Positions 9,891 through 18,324 of a stretch of 29,322 nucleotides of DNA are shown here, in pieces (the first letter of the stretch is position 1; the number at the start of each line of letters is the position of its first letter). A program made the translations under genes and the position numbers. The notes beneath the pieces were generated by a model that worked only from the letters and a program-made list of their open reading frames with translations, was not told the origin of the DNA and did no database searches. The DNA is from Salinirussus sp. (GTDB taxonomy: Archaea; Halobacteriota; Halobacteria; Halobacteriales; Haloarculaceae), in the NCBI GenBank assembly GCA_028275005.1, contig JAQCNN010000260.1, positions 1 to 29,322 of the forward strand, in the 5' to 3' direction.

Positions 9891-10895
9891 ATGACCGGAC
9901 CCGCGGAGTCGGCAGACCTGAAGGCCACCGCCTGCGCCCACCCGATCCAGGGGCTCGTAAAGTACCACGGGATGCGCGACGAGGAGTTACGGTTCCCGTA
10001 CCACGACTCGATCAGCCTCTGTACCGCCCCGAGCGTCACCACCACGACGGCGGCCTTCGAGCCCGACCGCGAGACGGACCGCTACGTCGTCGACGGCGAA
10101 CCCGTCGAGGGCCGGGGGGCAGAGCGGATCCGAGCGGTCGCCGACCGGGTGCGTGATCTCGCCGAGATCGACCACCGCGTCCGCTTCGAGTCCGAGAACT
10201 CCTTTCGGACCAACATCGGCTTTGGCTCCTCCTCCTCGGGCTTTGCCGCGGCCGCGATGTCCCTCGTCGAGGCCGCCGGGCTCGATATGACCCGCCCGCA
10301 GGTCTCGACGGTCGCCCGACGGGGCTCCTCCTCGGCCGCACGGGCGGTGACGGGCGCCTTTTCGCACCTGTATGCGGGTGCGAACGACGAGGACTGTCGC
10401 GCCGAACGGGTCGACGTCCCGGCGGAGTTTGCCGACAGCCTCCGGGTCGTCGCGGCGACGGTCCCCGCCTACAAGGAGACCGAGCAGGCCCACCGCGAGG
10501 CCGCAGAGAGTCACATGTTCCAGGCCCGGCTCGCACACATCCACGACCAGGTCGTCGACATGCGCGACGCGCTCCGGGACGGTGACTTCGACCGTGTCTT
10601 CGAGCTCGCCGAACACGACTCCCTGTCACTGGCGGCGGCGACAATGACCGGCCCCGCGGGCTGGGTCTACTGGCAGCCCCGGACAATCGCGGTGTTCAAC
10701 ACGGTTCGTGAGCTTCGCGAGGAGGGGCTCCCGGTCTACTTCTCGGTCGACACCGGGGCGAGTGTCTACGTCAACACCACCGCCGACCACGTCGAGCGCG
10801 TCGAGGCCGCCGTCGCCGACTGCGGTGTCGACACCCACGTCTGGGAGGTCGGCGGGCCTGCGCGGGTGCTCGACGGGAGCGCGGCGCTGTTCTGA
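9891..10895 (+). CDS. mvaD: Phosphomevalonate decarboxylase (MvaD family, archaeal mevalonate pathway)
   Basis: 334 aa, a GHMP-kinase-fold decarboxylase. Family landmarks are IQGLVKYHGMRD at about 19-30 (Lys24 in the position of the NIALIKYWGK lysine), the phosphate-binding loop FGSSSSGFAAAA at 111-122, ARRGSSSAARAV at 142-153, and FSVDTGASV at 284-292, whose Asp287 matches the catalytic Asp. Haloarchaeal members are known to decarboxylate mevalonate 5-phosphate to isopentenyl phosphate, rather than the diphosphate used in eukaryotes; that specificity is taken from the family. The pathway supplies all isoprenoid lipids and quinone side chains. The frame is open from 9630, but the ATG at 9891 starts the family-typical N-terminus and lies outside nuoN. 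Confidence 0.88.
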   Translation: MTGPAESADLKATACAHPIQGLVKYHGMRDEELRFPYHDSISLCTAPSVTTTTAAFEPDRETDRYVVDGEPVEGRGAERIRAVADRVRDLAEIDHRVRFESENSFRTNIGFGSSSSGFAAAAMSLVEAAGLDMTRPQVSTVARRGSSSAARAVTGAFSHLYAGANDEDCRAERVDVPAEFADSLRVVAATVPAYKETEQAHREAAESHMFQARLAHIHDQVVDMRDALRDGDFDRVFELAEHDSLSLAAATMTGPAGWVYWQPRTIAVFNTVRELREEGLPVYFSVDTGASVYVNTTADHVERVEAAVADCGVDTHVWEVGGPARVLDGSAALF

Positions 10896-10949
10896 GCGCC
10901 GGCCGCGACGAGACGGCGCCCCTTTGTCCGTCCAGCCCTCAGTAGTCGT

Positions 10950-12068
10950 ATGCACGTTGCCGTCCTTGGCGCCGGGTACGCCGGCGTTGCACTCGCGCGA
11001 AACCTCGAGGACCGGCTCCCCGAGGCGGTCTCACTCACCGTCGTCGACGAGCGTGACACCCACCTCGTCCAGCACCTCGTCCACCGGGCGGTCCGTTACC
11101 CCGGGGTCGCCGACGAACTCACCGTCCCCTTCGAGGCGCTGTTCGACCGTGCGACCCACCGACAGGCCCGTGTCACCGACCTCGACCCCGACGCCGGCCA
11201 TGCGGTGCTCTCCGACGGCGACCTCGAGTTCGACGTCGGCGCGGTCGCGCTCGGCGCGGAGACGAACTTCTACGGCCTCTCCGGGGTCGAGTCAAGCGCC
11301 ACACCGCTCAAGCGACTCGAACACGCCGAGCGGATCCGCGAGCGGTTTCTCGACGTGTGTGCCGCCGACGGCCGGACCGTCGTCGCCGGCGCCGGGCTCT
11401 CCGGCGTCCAGGTCTCGGGGGAACTCGCCGCCCTCGCCGACGAGCGCGGCAGTGACGCCACCGTCACGCTACTCGAACGGGAGCCGACCGTCGCGCCCAG
11501 CTTCCCCGACCGGTTCCGGCGAGCCGTCCGCGAGGAACTCGACGACACGGCTGTCGACGTCCGGACCGGCCGGACCGTGACGGGCGTCGCCGACGACGCC
11601 GTTGCCCTCGCACGCGGCGATGAGGTGGCCTTCGACCAGCTGGTCTGGACCGGGGGGATCACCGGCGGCGAGCCGTTAGCCGAGCGCCCGGTCGTCCGTG
11701 CGAACCTCCGCCTTGGCGACAGCACCTTCGCCGTCGGGGACGCTGCCCGCGTCGTCGACGAGGACGGGGAGGCTGTGCCGGCCAGTGCACAGACCGCCGT
11801 CCGAGAGGCCGACGTCGCCGCCACCAACATCGAGCGGCTGGCCGCCCACCGCCGCACCGGCGGTGACGGCTTCGAGCCACGGCTGGCGCGCTACGGCTAC
11901 ACGTCGCTTGGCTGGCTCGTCAGCGTCGGCGACGGGGCGGTCGCACAGGTCGGCCCGACGGTGCTGCGTGGCGAGGCGGCGAAGACGGCGAAGACGACCG
12001 TCGCCGCGGGCTATCTCGGAAGCCTGGGGGCCGTCGACCGGGCGATGGCCTACGTCCAGGACCACTGA
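10950..12068 (+). CDS. NAD(P)/FAD-dependent oxidoreductase, type II NADH dehydrogenase-like
   Basis: 372 aa with two Rossmann motifs: GAGYAG at residues 7-12 for FAD and AGAGLSG at 146-152 for NAD(P)H. The FAD-closing motif FAVGDAARV is followed by SAQTAVREADVAATNI, as in NDH-2 enzymes, which hand electrons from NADH to quinone at the membrane surface without pumping. There are no redox-active Cys pairs of the sulfide:quinone reductase type. The C-terminal stretch GYTSLGWLVSVGDG plus an Ala-rich end could be the membrane-associating part. It lies 54 nt after mvaD on the same strand. Being close to the complex I membrane arm, it could be an alternative NADH entry point; that is inference from context. 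Confidence 0.8.
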   Translation: MHVAVLGAGYAGVALARNLEDRLPEAVSLTVVDERDTHLVQHLVHRAVRYPGVADELTVPFEALFDRATHRQARVTDLDPDAGHAVLSDGDLEFDVGAVALGAETNFYGLSGVESSATPLKRLEHAERIRERFLDVCAADGRTVVAGAGLSGVQVSGELAALADERGSDATVTLLEREPTVAPSFPDRFRRAVREELDDTAVDVRTGRTVTGVADDAVALARGDEVAFDQLVWTGGITGGEPLAERPVVRANLRLGDSTFAVGDAARVVDEDGEAVPASAQTAVREADVAATNIERLAAHRRTGGDGFEPRLARYGYTSLGWLVSVGDGAVAQVGPTVLRGEAAKTAKTTVAAGYLGSLGAVDRAMAYVQDH

Positions 12069-12220
12069 CGCCGACAGCCACGACACGGTGAGCCGGCGTT
12101 CACGAATCTCCGCCACGCACAGTAGCCGAGACTGCGGGGCTCTGTGAGCATCCCCTGTCTACCGTGAGGACCGCCATCACACCACGACCACGAGGGTGTC
12201 TCCCTCCGGGAATCATAATG

Positions 12221-12229
12221 ATTAATAAT
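12221..12229 (+). promoter_or_regulatory. TATA-like box of the zinc-ribbon microprotein
   Basis: ATTAATAAT lies 22-30 nt upstream of the ATG at 12251, in the AT-rich stretch 12211-12250. Confidence 0.6.
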
Positions 12230-12250
12230 GTCCCCGATCAAGAAAACTGT

Positions 12251-12382
12251 ATGACACGATGTCCTCAGTGTGGCACGCGGATGAACTACAACGACGAGAC
12301 GACGAAGCTGACGGAGTACGCCTGTCCGCGCTGTCACGCCACCGAGATCGTCAAAAAGCAGTCCTACCACAGCACCGCATAG
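12251..12382 (+). CDS. Zinc-ribbon microprotein (43 aa)
   Basis: The short protein begins MTRCPQCGTRMNYNDE and has two knuckles, CPQC at residues 4-7 and CPRC at about 25-28, giving a four-cysteine zinc ribbon, with a basic KKQSYH tail. Haloarchaea carry many such one-domain zinc proteins, some linked to stress or biofilm phenotypes; no specific role can be read here. The frame is open from 12164, but the ATG at 12251 sits right before the first knuckle and has a well-placed TATA box, so the shorter form is chosen. It is flanked by about 180 bp upstream and 127 bp downstream with no other gene. Confidence 0.8.
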   Translation: MTRCPQCGTRMNYNDETTKLTEYACPRCHATEIVKKQSYHSTA

Positions 12383-12509
12383 CCGGAGCTGTCGGTTCCC
12401 TCGCTCCCCAGCCCTCGTACTAGTGGCTCTTGCTCGCGTCCCCTGAGAGTCGGTTCGACCGCCTCGCCCGTGTGCCGTGTGGTCAGGGCGCTGAAGCGGT
12501 GTCTCGGGG

Positions 12510-14312
12510 TTACTCCAGCTGGTGGTAGTCCAACTCGTGGCCGGCGTCGAGTGCCTCCTGAACGGCCTCACTCGGCGTCCCGACCGGCTCGGTCGTGAGC
12601 TGCATCCCGCCGACACTGTCGCGCTCGGCGACGATGTTTCGCTTCAACTCGGGGTCGACCTCGGGGTAGTCCGTCCGGGCGTGTGCCCCGCGGGACTCGG
12701 TCCGTTTACTCGCGCCCCGGAGGATCGTCTCGGCGACGACAAGCCCGAAGCCGAGGTCCATCGCGTACTCGAACGACCGGCTGGTGGGGCCGCCGACCGC
12801 GAGGTCGTCGGCCTTTCGACGGAGCTCCTGTAGCTTTGCCGTACCGTCCGACAGCCCCTCCTCGGTGCGGAGCAGGCCGGCGTGTTCCCAGAGCAACTCA
12901 CGAACCTCGTCGAGCAGCGCCTCGGGGTCGTGGCTCCCGTCGCTGTTGGCGAGCCGCGTCAGGTCGGCGAAGTGGTGCTGGGCCCGGTCGTGGAGCCGAC
13001 CGGACTCGGGCTGACTGCCGTCGGTGAGCCGCCCGGCGACGGCCTGCCCGGTCACCTTTCCGTAGGCGATGGTCTCGGCCAGGGAGTTCCCGCCGAGCCT
13101 GTTGGCCCCGTGAACGCCGGCCATCGTCTCGCCGATGGCGTACAGGCCGTCGACCCGTGTCTCGCCCTCGTCGTCGACCCGGACACCGCCCATCCCGTAG
13201 TGGGAGGTGGGGGCGACCTCGACGGGCTCCTCGGACATGTCGACACCCAGGTCCGCGAACCGCTCGTACATCCGCGGGAGTCGCTCCTGGATGAACTCCT
13301 GCTCGCGGTGTGAGATGTCGAGATAGACGCCCCCGTTCTCGGTCCCGCGGCCCTCTCTGACCTCCTGTGCGATGGCCCGGGCGACAACGTCGCGGGCGTC
13401 TAGCTCCATCTGGTCCGGGGAGTACCGCTCCATGAACCGCTCGCCCTCGGCGTTGAACAGCCGGCCACCCTCGCCGCGGACGGCCTCGGTGACCAGGCGC
13501 CCGTCCCACTCCTCGCCGTACCGGTCGCCCATCATCCCGGTCGGGTGGAACTGGACGAACTCGATGTCCATCAGCTCGGCCCCGGCGAGATACGCCAGCG
13601 CGGGGCCGTCGCCGGTGTTCTCGTCGTCCCGCGAGGAGTGGCGCTGATAGAGGCTGGTGTAACCGCCGGCCGCGAGCACGACCGTGTCGGCGTCGAAGAC
13701 GACGTACTCCCCGGTGTCCATGTCGTAGCCCGCCGCGCCGAGTGCCTCCCCGTCCTCGGTCAGCAGCCGGGAGATGAAGACGTTCTCCTGGTAGGGGATC
13801 GACAGGTCCTGTGCCCGTTCGACGAGCGTGTTCAGCAGCGACTCCCCGGTGTGGTCGCCGGCAAAGGCCGTCCGACGGAACGACTGTGCGCCGAAGAACC
13901 GCTGGTCGGGCTCGCCGTCCTCGGTCCGGCTGTAGTCCATCCCCCAGTCGTCGAGCTCTCGCAGGAGCCCCGGCATCTGCTTGGTGACCGTCTCAACCTT
14001 CCCGGGGTCGTTGAGGAAGTGTCCCTCGTTGAGGGTGTCGGCGGCGTGGACCGTCCAGTCGTCCTCGGGGTCGTGGGTGCCGAGTGCACCGTTAATTCCG
14101 CCCCGGGCCCAGGTCGTGTGGGCGTCGCCGTGGCTACGTTTCCCGATGACCAACACCTCCTCGGGGTCGACACCCTGCTCGACGAGCTCGATTGCGGTGC
14201 GTGCGCCCGCGGCACCCGCGCCGATCACGAGGGTACCGAGTTCGACTGTCTCGTACTCGCTTGGCTCCACCGCATCCAACTCGTTGTCCGCCTCCCGCGA
14301 AGGAATCGTCAT
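12510..14312 (-). CDS. Succinate dehydrogenase/fumarate reductase-type FAD flavoprotein (stand-alone)
   Basis: 600 aa. The FAD-binding motif GAGAAG is at 31-36, and TTWARGGINGALG at 66-78 is the histidyl-FAD region of the family. The active-site residues expected in SdhA/FrdA are all visible: His256 in FHPTGM, Arg307 in ARDVVARA, His371 in TSHYGMGG and Arg405 in GANRLGGNSL. It should interconvert succinate and fumarate, or oxidise aspartate as NadB does, since both share this fold. No iron-sulfur (SdhB), cytochrome (SdhC/D) or nadA/nadC gene is near. The long acidic N-terminus is unlike a standard SdhA. Its ATG at 14312 has a TTAAG box 24-29 nt upstream. Electron acceptor and reaction direction remain open. 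Confidence 0.82.
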   Translation of the reverse strand: MTIPSREADNELDAVEPSEYETVELGTLVIGAGAAGARTAIELVEQGVDPEEVLVIGKRSHGDAHTTWARGGINGALGTHDPEDDWTVHAADTLNEGHFLNDPGKVETVTKQMPGLLRELDDWGMDYSRTEDGEPDQRFFGAQSFRRTAFAGDHTGESLLNTLVERAQDLSIPYQENVFISRLLTEDGEALGAAGYDMDTGEYVVFDADTVVLAAGGYTSLYQRHSSRDDENTGDGPALAYLAGAELMDIEFVQFHPTGMMGDRYGEEWDGRLVTEAVRGEGGRLFNAEGERFMERYSPDQMELDARDVVARAIAQEVREGRGTENGGVYLDISHREQEFIQERLPRMYERFADLGVDMSEEPVEVAPTSHYGMGGVRVDDEGETRVDGLYAIGETMAGVHGANRLGGNSLAETIAYGKVTGQAVAGRLTDGSQPESGRLHDRAQHHFADLTRLANSDGSHDPEALLDEVRELLWEHAGLLRTEEGLSDGTAKLQELRRKADDLAVGGPTSRSFEYAMDLGFGLVVAETILRGASKRTESRGAHARTDYPEVDPELKRNIVAERDSVGGMQLTTEPVGTPSEAVQEALDAGHELDYHQLE

Positions 14313-14333
14313 AGTTGATCATGGGTCTACACA

Positions 14334-14341
14334 CTCTTAAC
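14334..14341 (-). promoter_or_regulatory. TATA-like box of the flavoprotein gene
   Basis: The minus strand reads GGTTAAGA, 22-29 nt upstream of the start at 14312. Confidence 0.45.
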
Positions 14342-14451
14342 CCCGTCGGGATCGAGCGCGAGATTTCGTGGCGTAGCAGGGTTGAGAGCCGTGAATTTGG
14401 CGGATCTGAGCTTGCGGTCTGTCCCGTCCTGTGGCCCCCTCCCGGCTGCTC

Positions 14452-14531
14452 ATACTGCTGGCTGTAACTGGCTGAAGATATCCGTGACCCCGGGGTCGCG
14501 AAATTCGTTACAGACGTACAGCCGACAGTAT
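14452..14531. repeat. 80-bp palindromic repeat, copy 1 (MITE-like)
   Basis: The element starts ATACTGCTGGCTGTAA and ends ACAGCCGACAGTAT, forming terminal inverted arms of about 15 bp. A central near-palindrome carries GACCCCGGGGTC at 14486-14497. It aligns without gaps to 21901-21980, with identical ends and centre. It lies between the flavoprotein promoter and the DoxX-like gene. Its last base is the third base of the DoxX stop codon as read on the minus strand, and the flanking CAG is shared by both copies. It contains no coding capacity, so it may be a non-autonomous mobile element or a structured terminator-like repeat. Confidence 0.75.
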
Positions 14532-15619
14532 CAGTCGGCGGCCGCTCCGTCGCCGCGGTCGGGGTCGAGCCGGCGGCGAAGCACCGGGACCACCGATTCG
14601 TCCATCGAGAACCGCCCGCTCCCGGTGACCATCAGCGCCGAGGAGAGTCCAAAGAGGGTAATGTGGGCGAGCACAGGGTCGTCGGGCAGGCCAAAGAGGG
14701 TGGTGGTGAGGACGATGAAGCCGGCAACGGCGGCCCCCCTGGTGAAGGTGCCGGTGAGAAACGCCAGCCCGACAGCGGCCTCGACGAGCCCCGCGCCGAA
14801 GACCCACAGCTCCGGCGAGACCGGCACGACCGCGGTGAGGTCGTACTTCGCGACCACGGCGGCGGCCTCGGCGGGCTGGAACCACTTCTGGACGACCCCC
14901 AGATAGACAAAGTTCAGGCCAAGAAACACGCGCAACACCAGCGGCGCGAACGAGGTGTCGACCCCCACACGACCCAGCAGTTTCCCGGGCGTGGTGACCC
15001 CGCGAAACCGGCTCGCGATGGTCCCGTCGGTGACGACCACCCGCCGGAGCATCATATCCGCGCTTGGCTGTCCGGGCCCGACGACGACAATCGCCAGGAA
15101 GCCGGCGATATACTCGGTCGCCAGCAGCATCTCCGGGAAGTAGGTGCCCAGCCCCCACAAATACGCCACGATTCCGACGGCGGCGACCGCACGGGTCGCC
15201 AGCCCGAACAGGAGCAGGAAGCCGACCCCGACCTGGAGGAGCCGGGCGCTGACGGCGACACTCGGCGAGAACAGATAGCCGGCGAAGCCGGCCCCTACGA
15301 GCGGCAGCCCGACCGAGAGCCGGAGCATCCAGGGGAGATACGGCCGGTAGGACTGTAGGGTCCGGCGTGCTACCGTGACGTCCTTCAGCGAGCCAAATCG
15401 GAGATATCCGGCCACAATCCCGAGGACGCCCACCCCGCCGACACCCAGCACTGCGAGGTCGACCGGGGAGGTAAAGACCGCTCGGAACAGGGCGGCCGCC
15501 GACCCGGGTCCGTCGGCGCTGACGACGTAATCGACGTGCGCACTGGCAACGCCCGTCACGCCACAGAGAACCGCAAGTGCGGCCGCGAGACGCCCGGTGA
15601 CTGCACGAAGTCGGCTCAT
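14531..15619 (-). CDS. DoxX-family membrane protein with two DoxX-like halves
   Basis: 362 aa, about eight or nine predicted helices. A signal-like hydrophobic segment at 10-27 ends ...VASAHVD. Two related blocks follow. MLRLSVGLPLVGAGF (98-112) with LLQVGVGFLLLFGLATRAVA (127-146) parallels VLRVFLGLNFVYLGV (228-242) with LVEAAVGLAFLTGTFTRGAA (278-297). Single DoxX proteins are about 130-170 aa, so this is a tandem duplication. Family members are quinone-linked membrane subunits (terminal oxidase of Acidianus) or partners of thiosulfate or thiol redox enzymes; no such partner is adjacent. The ATG at 15619 has a TATA-like box at 15642-15650. The stop codon touches the palindromic repeat. Confidence 0.75.
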   Translation of the reverse strand: MSRLRAVTGRLAAALAVLCGVTGVASAHVDYVVSADGPGSAAALFRAVFTSPVDLAVLGVGGVGVLGIVAGYLRFGSLKDVTVARRTLQSYRPYLPWMLRLSVGLPLVGAGFAGYLFSPSVAVSARLLQVGVGFLLLFGLATRAVAAVGIVAYLWGLGTYFPEMLLATEYIAGFLAIVVVGPGQPSADMMLRRVVVTDGTIASRFRGVTTPGKLLGRVGVDTSFAPLVLRVFLGLNFVYLGVVQKWFQPAEAAAVVAKYDLTAVVPVSPELWVFGAGLVEAAVGLAFLTGTFTRGAAVAGFIVLTTTLFGLPDDPVLAHITLFGLSSALMVTGSGRFSMDESVVPVLRRRLDPDRGDGAAAD

Positions 15620-15641
15620 ATCACCGCCTGTAGCTCCGGAG

Positions 15642-15650
15642 GAATAAACG
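15642..15650 (-). promoter_or_regulatory. TATA-like box of the DoxX-like gene
   Basis: The minus strand reads GTTTATTC, 23-31 nt upstream of the ATG at 15619. Confidence 0.55.
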
Positions 15651-15685
15651 TACGTAGTCGGTCCGCCGCGACGCCAGGATGGACA

Positions 15686-15695
15686 GCTTATTCAC
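15686..15695 (+). promoter_or_regulatory. TATA-like box of the creatininase-family gene
   Basis: GCTTATTCAC lies 22-31 nt upstream of the ATG at 15717, divergent from the DoxX promoter about 40 bp away. Confidence 0.5.
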
Positions 15696-15716
15696 CCGCG
15701 GGGCCGACCCGCAGGT

Positions 15717-16520
15717 ATGTACCTGGCCGACCACGCCTGGCCGGACCTGGGCGCGTACTTCGAGGCGGAGTCGCTCGCGCTGGTGCCGGTCGGGTCGACC
15801 GAACAGCACGGCCCACACCTCCCGGAGAGCACCGACCACCGTATCGCGCAGGCACTGGCCCGGGCGGCGGCCGACCGTACCGGGTATCTCTGTACGCCAA
15901 CCGTCAACATCGGTGTCAGCCCACACCACCGCCAGTTCCACGGGACCATGTGGGTCGACGCGCCGGTCTTCCGGGACTACATGGAGAGTCTCACCCGCAG
16001 TCTCACCTACCACGGGGTCGACCGCGTCGTCTACGTCAACGCCCACGGCGGCAACGTCGACCACCTCAGGGAGGTTGGCCGCCGGCTACACATGGACGAG
16101 ACCGCCTACGCCGTCGAGTGGATGTGGGACGAGTCGATCCCCGACCTGGTCGACGAGGTCTTCGCGGAGAATGGGCCCCACGGCGGCCCGAAGGAGACGG
16201 CGATGATGATGCATATCGACCCCGAGACCGTCCACGAGGACCGCCTGGAGGCGGCTCGTGACGGCGGGCTCGTCCGGACCGAGGAGGGCAGCTACCGGAC
16301 CCACGGCGCCCGCACCTTCTACGACGCCGCCGACAACACCGGCAACGGCGTGCTCGGTGACCAGACCGACGCCACCCCCGAAACCGGCGAGCGGCTGTTC
16401 GAGGCCGCGACCGAACAGCTAGTCGCGCTCTGTGAGTGGCTCGACGACCAGCCCTTCGAGGAGCTGATGCCCGAACCCCACGTCCGCGAGAACGAACGCG
16501 ACCCGAGCGACTTTCTCTAG
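15717..16520 (+). CDS. Creatininase family protein (candidate ArfB-type formamide hydrolase)
   Basis: 267 aa. The metal-binding layout of the creatininase/ArfB family is complete: GSTEQHGPHLP at 26-36 (Glu29, His31), Asp40, HHRQFHGT at 70-77, NAHGGN at 108-113 and a Glu at 160 in GGPKETAMM. Members use two metals to open amide or cyclic amide bonds. In archaea a homologue (ArfB) deformylates an early intermediate of riboflavin and F420 synthesis, a plausible but unproven role here; creatinine itself is an unlikely substrate. The gene ends convergently with the ABC permease, and their stop codons overlap within a shared CTAG (16517-16520). Confidence 0.8.
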   Translation: MYLADHAWPDLGAYFEAESLALVPVGSTEQHGPHLPESTDHRIAQALARAAADRTGYLCTPTVNIGVSPHHRQFHGTMWVDAPVFRDYMESLTRSLTYHGVDRVVYVNAHGGNVDHLREVGRRLHMDETAYAVEWMWDESIPDLVDEVFAENGPHGGPKETAMMMHIDPETVHEDRLEAARDGGLVRTEEGSYRTHGARTFYDAADNTGNGVLGDQTDATPETGERLFEAATEQLVALCEWLDDQPFEELMPEPHVRENERDPSDFL

Positions 16521-17299
16521 CCAGCCTCGACGCGCTCGAACAGGGCTGCCCCGACGACGACCATGACGACGGCCCCGAGCGCGAGCGCCCCGAAGTCGAC
16601 GACGAGCGGGTACGCCGCGTTCCCGACGAGCACCCCCCGGAGCGCGTCGACACCGTAGGTCAGCGGGTTCAGCAGGCCCAGATACTGCACGACTGTCGGA
16701 AGCTGGTCCAGCGGGTACAGCGCCCCCGAGAGAAAGAACAGGGGGAGGATGGCGAACTGGACGAGGATGCCAAACCCCTGGGAATCCCGGAACTGTGAGG
16801 CCAGTGCGATCCCGAAGCCGACAAAGGTCACCGCCAGCAGGAGAAGCACCACGAGCGCGAGCGGCGCGAGCAGCGGCCGGCGGACCCTGAACCCCAGCGG
16901 AATCGACAGCAGGAGGATGAGCAGGCTCTGGACGAGTGCGGTCGTCGACCCGCCGGCGACCCGGCCGAGGACGATAGAGGTGCGGCTGACCGGCGCGACG
17001 AGGATCTCCTTGAGGAAGCCAACGTCACGGTCCGCGAGGATCGCCAGCCCGGCGAACGAGGCCCCAAAGAGGAGTGTGAACCCGACAACCCCCGGGACGA
17101 TGTACTGCAGATAGTCGACACCCTCGGGGATCCCGGGGATGGCGGCGCCGCTGAAGCCCGTACCCAGGAAGACCAGAAAGAGCAGCGGGGTCAACAGCGC
17201 CCCGACCACCTGGGAGGGTGCCCGAACAAAGCGGGTGATGTCCCGGACCCAGAGGGCGTACACCCCCTGCAGGTCGACCGGGAGCCGGGACACGGTCAC
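16517..17299 (-). CDS. ABC-2 type transporter permease (DrrB-like)
   Basis: 260 aa with six predicted helices. The C-terminal region has the ABC-2 membrane signature, FFLSGALYPLDQLPTVVQYL followed by NPLTYGVDALR near residues 193-224. Such permeases pair with a DrrA-type ATPase to export drugs, lipids or polysaccharide units. Its start overlaps the end of the ATPase gene by 4 nt (17296-17299), so the two are translated together. Substrate is unknown. The stop overlaps the end of the convergent creatininase-family gene. Confidence 0.9.
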   Translation of the reverse strand: MTVSRLPVDLQGVYALWVRDITRFVRAPSQVVGALLTPLLFLVFLGTGFSGAAIPGIPEGVDYLQYIVPGVVGFTLLFGASFAGLAILADRDVGFLKEILVAPVSRTSIVLGRVAGGSTTALVQSLLILLLSIPLGFRVRRPLLAPLALVVLLLLAVTFVGFGIALASQFRDSQGFGILVQFAILPLFFLSGALYPLDQLPTVVQYLGLLNPLTYGVDALRGVLVGNAAYPLVVDFGALALGAVVMVVVGAALFERVEAG

Positions 17300-18321
17300 T
17301 CCCCTCCGTCCGGGCCGCTGGCCCGGGCTGCCCCCAGTTCGTCGCCGCGGCCGCCGACAGCCGCCGGCTCGGCGAGGCCACTGTCCCCGCCGGCCCGGAC
17401 CTCCCGGCCGGTCAGGTCGAGGAAGACAGTCTCCAGGCTGGGTGCCCGCCGGTCGACAGCGCTGACGGTCACCCCGGCCTCGTCGGCGAGCCGGACCACG
17501 TCGGCGACCCGGCGGGCGCCGTCGTCGACAGTCACACCCAGGCCGCCCCCGGTCACCTCGACGCCGCGGACCCAGTCGACCCCGCGGAGGCGGTCGGGTA
17601 GCCCGGTCACCCGGTCGGCCGTCTCGACGGTCACGACGTCGCCGCCGAGCCCTGCCTTTAGCTGTGTGGGGCTGTCGAGTGCGACTACCGCGCCGTTGTC
17701 CATGATCGCGACCCGGTCACAGAGGGCGTCGGCCTCCTCCATGTAGTGGGTCGTCATGACCACGGTGACACCGCGGTCGTTGAGCGCGCGGATGTACTCC
17801 CAGGTGTCCCGGCGGGTGCCGGCGTCCAGGCCGAGGGTGGGTTCGTCGAGAAAGAGTACCGCCGGCTCGTGGAGAAAGCCACGCGCGATCTCCAGGCGGC
17901 GCTTCATCCCGCCGGAGTAGGTGTCGACGGTGTCGTCGGCAACGTCGGCCAGGTCGACCAGGTCGAGCACCTCGGGCACGCGCTCGCGGCGTCGTGCCCG
18001 TGAGAGCCCGTACAGTCGGGCGTGAAAGACGAGATTCTCGACGCCGGTGAGCTCCTCGTCCAGTGCGGTCTCCTGGAAGACGACGCCGATCGACCCCCGG
18101 ACGGCGGCCCGCTCGGCTCGGATGTCGTGGCCGCTCACCGTTGCCGTCCCGGCGGTCGGGCGCAGGAGGGTACAGCACATCCCTACAAGCGTCGACTTGC
18201 CGGCGCCGTTTGGACCCAACAGGCCGAACAGCTCCCCCCGACCGACCTCGAAGCTGACCTCGTCGACCGCGACGGTGTCGCCGAAGGCCCGGCCCAGCCC
18301 CTCGACACGTATCGCCGCCAT
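17296..18321 (-). CDS. ABC transporter ATP-binding protein (DrrA-like)
   Basis: 341 aa. Walker A GPNGAGKST at 36-44, Q-loop VFQETALDEE at about 81-90, signature YSGGMKRRLEIA at 135-146, Walker B VLFLDEPTLGLD at 155-166 and the H-loop VVMTTHYMEEAD are all intact. A C-terminal extension of about 120 residues containing a DrrA-like APSLETVFLDLTG end is present, as in daunorubicin-resistance type ATPases. It energises the permease encoded immediately downstream. It starts 3 nt after the stop of the SDR gene, so the three genes likely form one transcript. Export of a hydrophobic compound is inferred from the family. Confidence 0.92.
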   Translation of the reverse strand: MAAIRVEGLGRAFGDTVAVDEVSFEVGRGELFGLLGPNGAGKSTLVGMCCTLLRPTAGTATVSGHDIRAERAAVRGSIGVVFQETALDEELTGVENLVFHARLYGLSRARRRERVPEVLDLVDLADVADDTVDTYSGGMKRRLEIARGFLHEPAVLFLDEPTLGLDAGTRRDTWEYIRALNDRGVTVVMTTHYMEEADALCDRVAIMDNGAVVALDSPTQLKAGLGGDVVTVETADRVTGLPDRLRGVDWVRGVEVTGGGLGVTVDDGARRVADVVRLADEAGVTVSAVDRRAPSLETVFLDLTGREVRAGGDSGLAEPAAVGGRGDELGAARASGPDGGE

Positions 18322-18324
18322 CGG

